Of a DNA stretch of 64,000 nt, positions 61,520 to 64,000 are shown piece by piece. The DNA is from CAXMQS01 sp964195995. GTDB taxonomy: Bacteria; Actinomycetota; Acidimicrobiia; Spongiisociales; JAOTWH01. Position numbers and translations under genes: made by a program. The stretch covers positions 1-64,000 of the forward strand of contig CAXMQS010000049.1 in NCBI GenBank assembly GCA_964195995.1. Direction: 5' to 3'. How positions within the stretch are numbered: the stretch's first letter is position 1; each line of letters begins with the position of its first letter. The notes beneath the pieces were generated by a model. That model was not told the origin of the DNA and did not search any database. It was given only the letters and a program-made list of their open reading frames with translations.

Positions 61520-62598
61520 TCGTGCTCCGAAGCGAAGGCTGCCATGAAGTCGACCAGCGTCCCGACGCCGTCCAACGGCATGGCGTTGTAGAGGCTGGCC
61601 CTGATCCCCCCGACCGACCGGTGACCCTTGAGCCCGGATAGGCCTGATTGGGTGGCCTGACGCACGAACTCGGCCTCGAGCTCTGACGACGACAGCCGGA
61701 ACACGACGTTCATGTGCGACCTGTCATCGACAGCGACGGGTGACTTGAAGAAGCCATCGCTGGCGTCGATGGCGTCATAGACAAGTGCCGACCGAGCGGC
61801 GGCGCGCCGTTCGATCTCGTCGATACCGCCCTCGGCCTTCATCCATTCGAGCACCTTGCCCATCATGTACACAGCGAACACGGGCGGCGTGTTGTACATC
61901 GACGCCTTGGAGGCGTGCGAGGAGTAGCGCAGGTAGGCCCCGATGTCGGCATTGCTACTGTCGAGCAGGTCCCGCCGAATGAAGATCAGCGTGGCGCCTG
62001 CCGGTCCCAGGTTCTTCTGGGCACCGCCATAGACCAGGTCGAATAGATCCCACGGGATCCGGCGACTCAGATAGTCAGACGACATGTCGCCGACCAAGGG
62101 AATGCCGGCGTCGGGCCACCGGGTCATGCGGATGCCTCCGATGGTCTCGTTGGAGGTGACGTGGAGATACCGGGTGCCGTCTCTCAGGGCCAGGTCGCCG
62201 GCTTGGGGCATCGACCGATAGCCGTTTTCCTGGCCCGACCAGGCGGCGTAGGCGTCGCCGTAGTAGGCAGCGTCCGCCAGCGCCTTGGAAGCCCACTCGC
62301 CGCTGTCGACATATCCGGCGGGCCTGCCCTCGACCATGAGATTCATCGGTGCCATCGAGAACTGCAGCGTTGCTCCGCCCTGCAGTATCAGCGTCTCGAA
62401 GTCATCTGGCACGCCGAACAGCTCGGCGGCGAGCGCCAGACATCGGTCCTGAACGGCCTCGTACGGCGCTGAGCGGTGGCTCATCTCAATGATCGACATT
62501 CCGTTGCCCTGGTAGTCGACTAGCTCGGCACTGGCCTCCTCGAGGACCGACAGCGGCAGCGTGCACGGACCCGCACTGAAGTTGTGGATGCGAGCCAT
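61516..62598 (-). CDS. serC: Phosphoserine aminotransferase
   Basis: A 360-residue PLP enzyme converting 3-phosphohydroxypyruvate and glutamate to phosphoserine. Recognisable: ARIHNFSAGPCTLPLSVLEE, IEMSHRSAPYEAVQDR, LILQGGATLQFSM and the PLP-lysine motif YGGAQKNLGPAG. The ATG shares one base with the serA stop (TGATG). Confidence 0.95.
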   Translation of the reverse strand: MARIHNFSAGPCTLPLSVLEEASAELVDYQGNGMSIIEMSHRSAPYEAVQDRCLALAAELFGVPDDFETLILQGGATLQFSMAPMNLMVEGRPAGYVDSGEWASKALADAAYYGDAYAAWSGQENGYRSMPQAGDLALRDGTRYLHVTSNETIGGIRMTRWPDAGIPLVGDMSSDYLSRRIPWDLFDLVYGGAQKNLGPAGATLIFIRRDLLDSSNADIGAYLRYSSHASKASMYNTPPVFAVYMMGKVLEWMKAEGGIDEIERRAAARSALVYDAIDASDGFFKSPVAVDDRSHMNVVFRLSSSELEAEFVRQATQSGLSGLKGHRSVGGIRASLYNAMPLDGVGTLVDFMAAFASEHE

Positions 62599-63548
62599 CA
62601 GGTCACCGCAACGACATTACGGGCCTCGCCCCTACCGAATGCCTCGACGATGGCAATGACTTCGTCGGCGACCGCGGTTTGGGCCTGGGCGGTGCTGGCA
62701 CCGATGTGATGGGTGCCATAGACGTTGGGATGGGACGCCAGCTTGGAATGGAAGGGCCCCGAAGACTCGGCAGGCTCATCTCGGTAGAGGTCGAGGCCCG
62801 CCCTCATGTCTTTGGCCTCCATGGCCGCTATGAGGGCGTCCTCGTCAACAAGCTCTCCCCGAGACGTGTTGATGAAGATAGATCCGGGTTGCATGTGTCC
62901 GAGGAACTCGGCGTCAACGAGCACGTCACCCGAGTAAGGGGTGTGAACGGATACCACATCGCAAGTGGCGAGCAGGGTGTCGAGATCCGCAGCCAGGATG
63001 ATGCCCGCATCAGCGATGCGGGAGGCGGCCGCCGCCGAGCGCTCCTTGGCCACTCCGTAGACCTGCATGCCGAATGCCGCCGCCCGATGGGCCAGGGCGA
63101 GACCGATGTTGCCCATGCCGACGATCCCCAACTTCCTTCCCCAGATGCCCCGCGCCGCGGAGAATCTGGCCTTGTCCCACCTACCTGCTCGCAACTCGGA
63201 GACGTTGTCGGGGATGTTGCGATCGATGGCGATGATCAGACCCATCGCCAATTCCGCAACGGCGATGGCATTGCGCCCCGGAACATTCGACACCTGTATG
63301 CCCCTATCGGTCGCGGCCTTGACGGCGATGGTGTTGGTCCCCGATCCGGCCCTGATGATCAGTTGTAGCGAATCTGCCGACTCCAGGGCCTGCTCGGTGA
63401 TCCGGGTGCTGCGGACCACGAGTCCCTCGACGCCGGAGAGAGCGGGACCCAGGTCCGCCAGGGAGGGCTGGACGTCGCACTCGTGACCGGCCGCTTCGAG
63501 TAGCTCGATATGGGATGGCGGGTATTTGTCGGCGAACAGAAGTCTCAC
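62598..63548 (-). CDS. serA: D-3-phosphoglycerate dehydrogenase-like
   Basis: A 316-residue D-2-hydroxyacid dehydrogenase: NAD motif KLGIVGMGNIGLALAHRAA, catalytic Arg in FINTSRGELVDEDAL and catalytic His in YGTHHIGAST. It lacks the ACT regulatory domain, so serine feedback is not expected. Linkage to serC supports the SerA assignment. GTG start with leaderless promoter. Confidence 0.92.
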   Translation of the reverse strand: MRLLFADKYPPSHIELLEAAGHECDVQPSLADLGPALSGVEGLVVRSTRITEQALESADSLQLIIRAGSGTNTIAVKAATDRGIQVSNVPGRNAIAVAELAMGLIIAIDRNIPDNVSELRAGRWDKARFSAARGIWGRKLGIVGMGNIGLALAHRAAAFGMQVYGVAKERSAAAASRIADAGIILAADLDTLLATCDVVSVHTPYSGDVLVDAEFLGHMQPGSIFINTSRGELVDEDALIAAMEAKDMRAGLDLYRDEPAESSGPFHSKLASHPNVYGTHHIGASTAQAQTAVADEVIAIVEAFGRGEARNVVAVT

Positions 63549-63554
63549 GGCCCG

Positions 63555-63560
63555 AGCCTA
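63555..63560 (-). promoter_or_regulatory. -10 element of leaderless serA operon
   Basis: TAGGCT on the minus strand, 12 bases before the GTG at 63548. The gap to the previous gene end (63571) is 22 bases. Confidence 0.5.
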
Positions 63561-63570
63561 CCGATGCCTC

Positions 63571-64000
63571 TCAGGTCGGCCGTTGGAGCGAGTAACGATC
63601 GCCCTCCGTCTTCTCGAAGCCCATGCGCCGCAGATATTGGGCATGCTCTTGCGTCGTCGCCCGCGCCCAAATCGGCACGCCGCTGTCGAAGACGCCCGAG
63701 GCATTTGAGAACACGAATCGGCCCAGCTTGAGGTCGCGGTATTGCGGGATGGCGTAATCGAGCCGGACCTCGACCTGGTCCGACTCGTCTCCGGCACACA
63801 CCAGGAGGCCGGCCGGCACCATGTCTCTGAGGATGAACACCGCGAACTGACCCTCTTGCGGCGCGTAGTGGAACTCTGGCTGGAAGCGGGCGATGTCGTC
63901 GGCATGGAACTCGAGGAAGCGGTCCAGATAGCGCGACTCGGGGTAAACCCGCAGCGTGGAGAAGACGTCCTGGGGACGCTGGGTGAGCTTGACGAGGTAA
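63571..64000 (-). CDS. Membrane/GNAT-like protein C-terminus (partial)
   Basis: The readable 142 residues, cut at the right edge, run YLVKLTQRPQDVFSTLRVYP through VFILRDMVPAGLLVCAG, VEVRLDYAIPQYRDLKLGRF and end GFEKTEGDRYSLQRPT. This resembles GNAT-like C-terminal domains of otherwise membrane-embedded proteins (YgjV-type). The N-terminus is outside the window, so the fold cannot be confirmed. Confidence 0.55.
   Translation of the reverse strand, partial: YLVKLTQRPQDVFSTLRVYPESRYLDRFLEFHADDIARFQPEFHYAPQEGQFAVFILRDMVPAGLLVCAGDESDQVEVRLDYAIPQYRDLKLGRFVFSNASGVFDSGVPIWARATTQEHAQYLRRMGFEKTEGDRYSLQRPT

Overview
The window is a high-GC bacterial chromosome segment, most likely from an Actinomycetota and perhaps class Acidimicrobiia (inferred). 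Support comes from the dnaK-grpE-dnaJ-hspR operon with a HAIR-like operator, an RsiG-like protein, a DivIVA-domain protein, an Actinobacteria-style Tad pilus operon and many GTG/TTG starts. No rRNA, tRNA, CRISPR array, integrase or insertion sequence was seen. Genes are tightly packed: at least 23 neighbouring pairs share a 4-base NTGA stop/start overlap. Many operon heads look leaderless, with a TANNNT -10 hexamer followed by six bases and then the start codon.

Region by region. 1-5.8 kb (minus): a Tad/Flp pilus operon (Sm-like small protein, CpaB, TadZ, TadA ATPase, TadB, TadC, a 51-aa Flp pilin, two TadE-like proteins and a cut-off TadG-like protein). 5.9-6.8 kb: a VOC protein and a STAS-like protein. 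7.0-10.7 kb: dnaK-grpE-dnaJ-hspR. 10.7-13.0 kb: phosphoribosyltransferase, HU, a small membrane protein, a PEP mutase-like enzyme, then a 312-bp noncoding stretch with a long inverted repeat and a DnaA-box cluster. 13.0-17.8 kb (minus): MaoC-like dehydratase, membrane protein, M23 peptidase, RsiG-like protein, asparaginase and YbjN-like protein. 17.8-24.6 kb: HisC-like aminotransferase and a tyrosine-degradation block (HPPD, fumarylacetoacetase, a conserved unknown, an HMG-CoA-lyase-like protein) plus a lipoprotein. 24.6-27.7 kb: haem/siderophore-type ABC importer and a membrane adenylate cyclase. 27.8-41.2 kb: FG-GAP L,D-transpeptidase, acyl-CoA dehydrogenase with TetR, a DUF2087 regulator, class I amidotransferase, acyl-CoA synthetase, DUF2330 protein, carotenoid-desaturase-like oxidoreductase, secreted unknown, DivIVA-domain protein and a frameshifted zinc metallopeptidase.

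41.2-63.5 kb reads as one physiological theme. A tungstate/molybdate ABC importer (tupBCA-like), a rhodanese-MoeB fusion and MoaA could supply molybdenum cofactor. A BMP-type nucleoside/purine ABC importer could bring in purines. Adenine deaminase, a three-subunit xanthine dehydrogenase with XdhC and MocA maturation proteins, and an 8-oxoguanine deaminase would oxidise them towards xanthine and urate. The 8-oxoguanine deaminase sits at the end of a serA-serC-DUF1015 operon. Two tandem ~139-bp hairpin-rich repeats fill the divergent promoter region upstream of the xanthine dehydrogenase operon.

The less usual points are three apparent CTG start codons, the consistent leaderless promoter geometry, a zinc-finger-less DnaJ in an hspR operon, a lyase whose catalytic cysteine position is serine, an inverted rhodanese-MoeB domain order, and the two structured noncoding regions.
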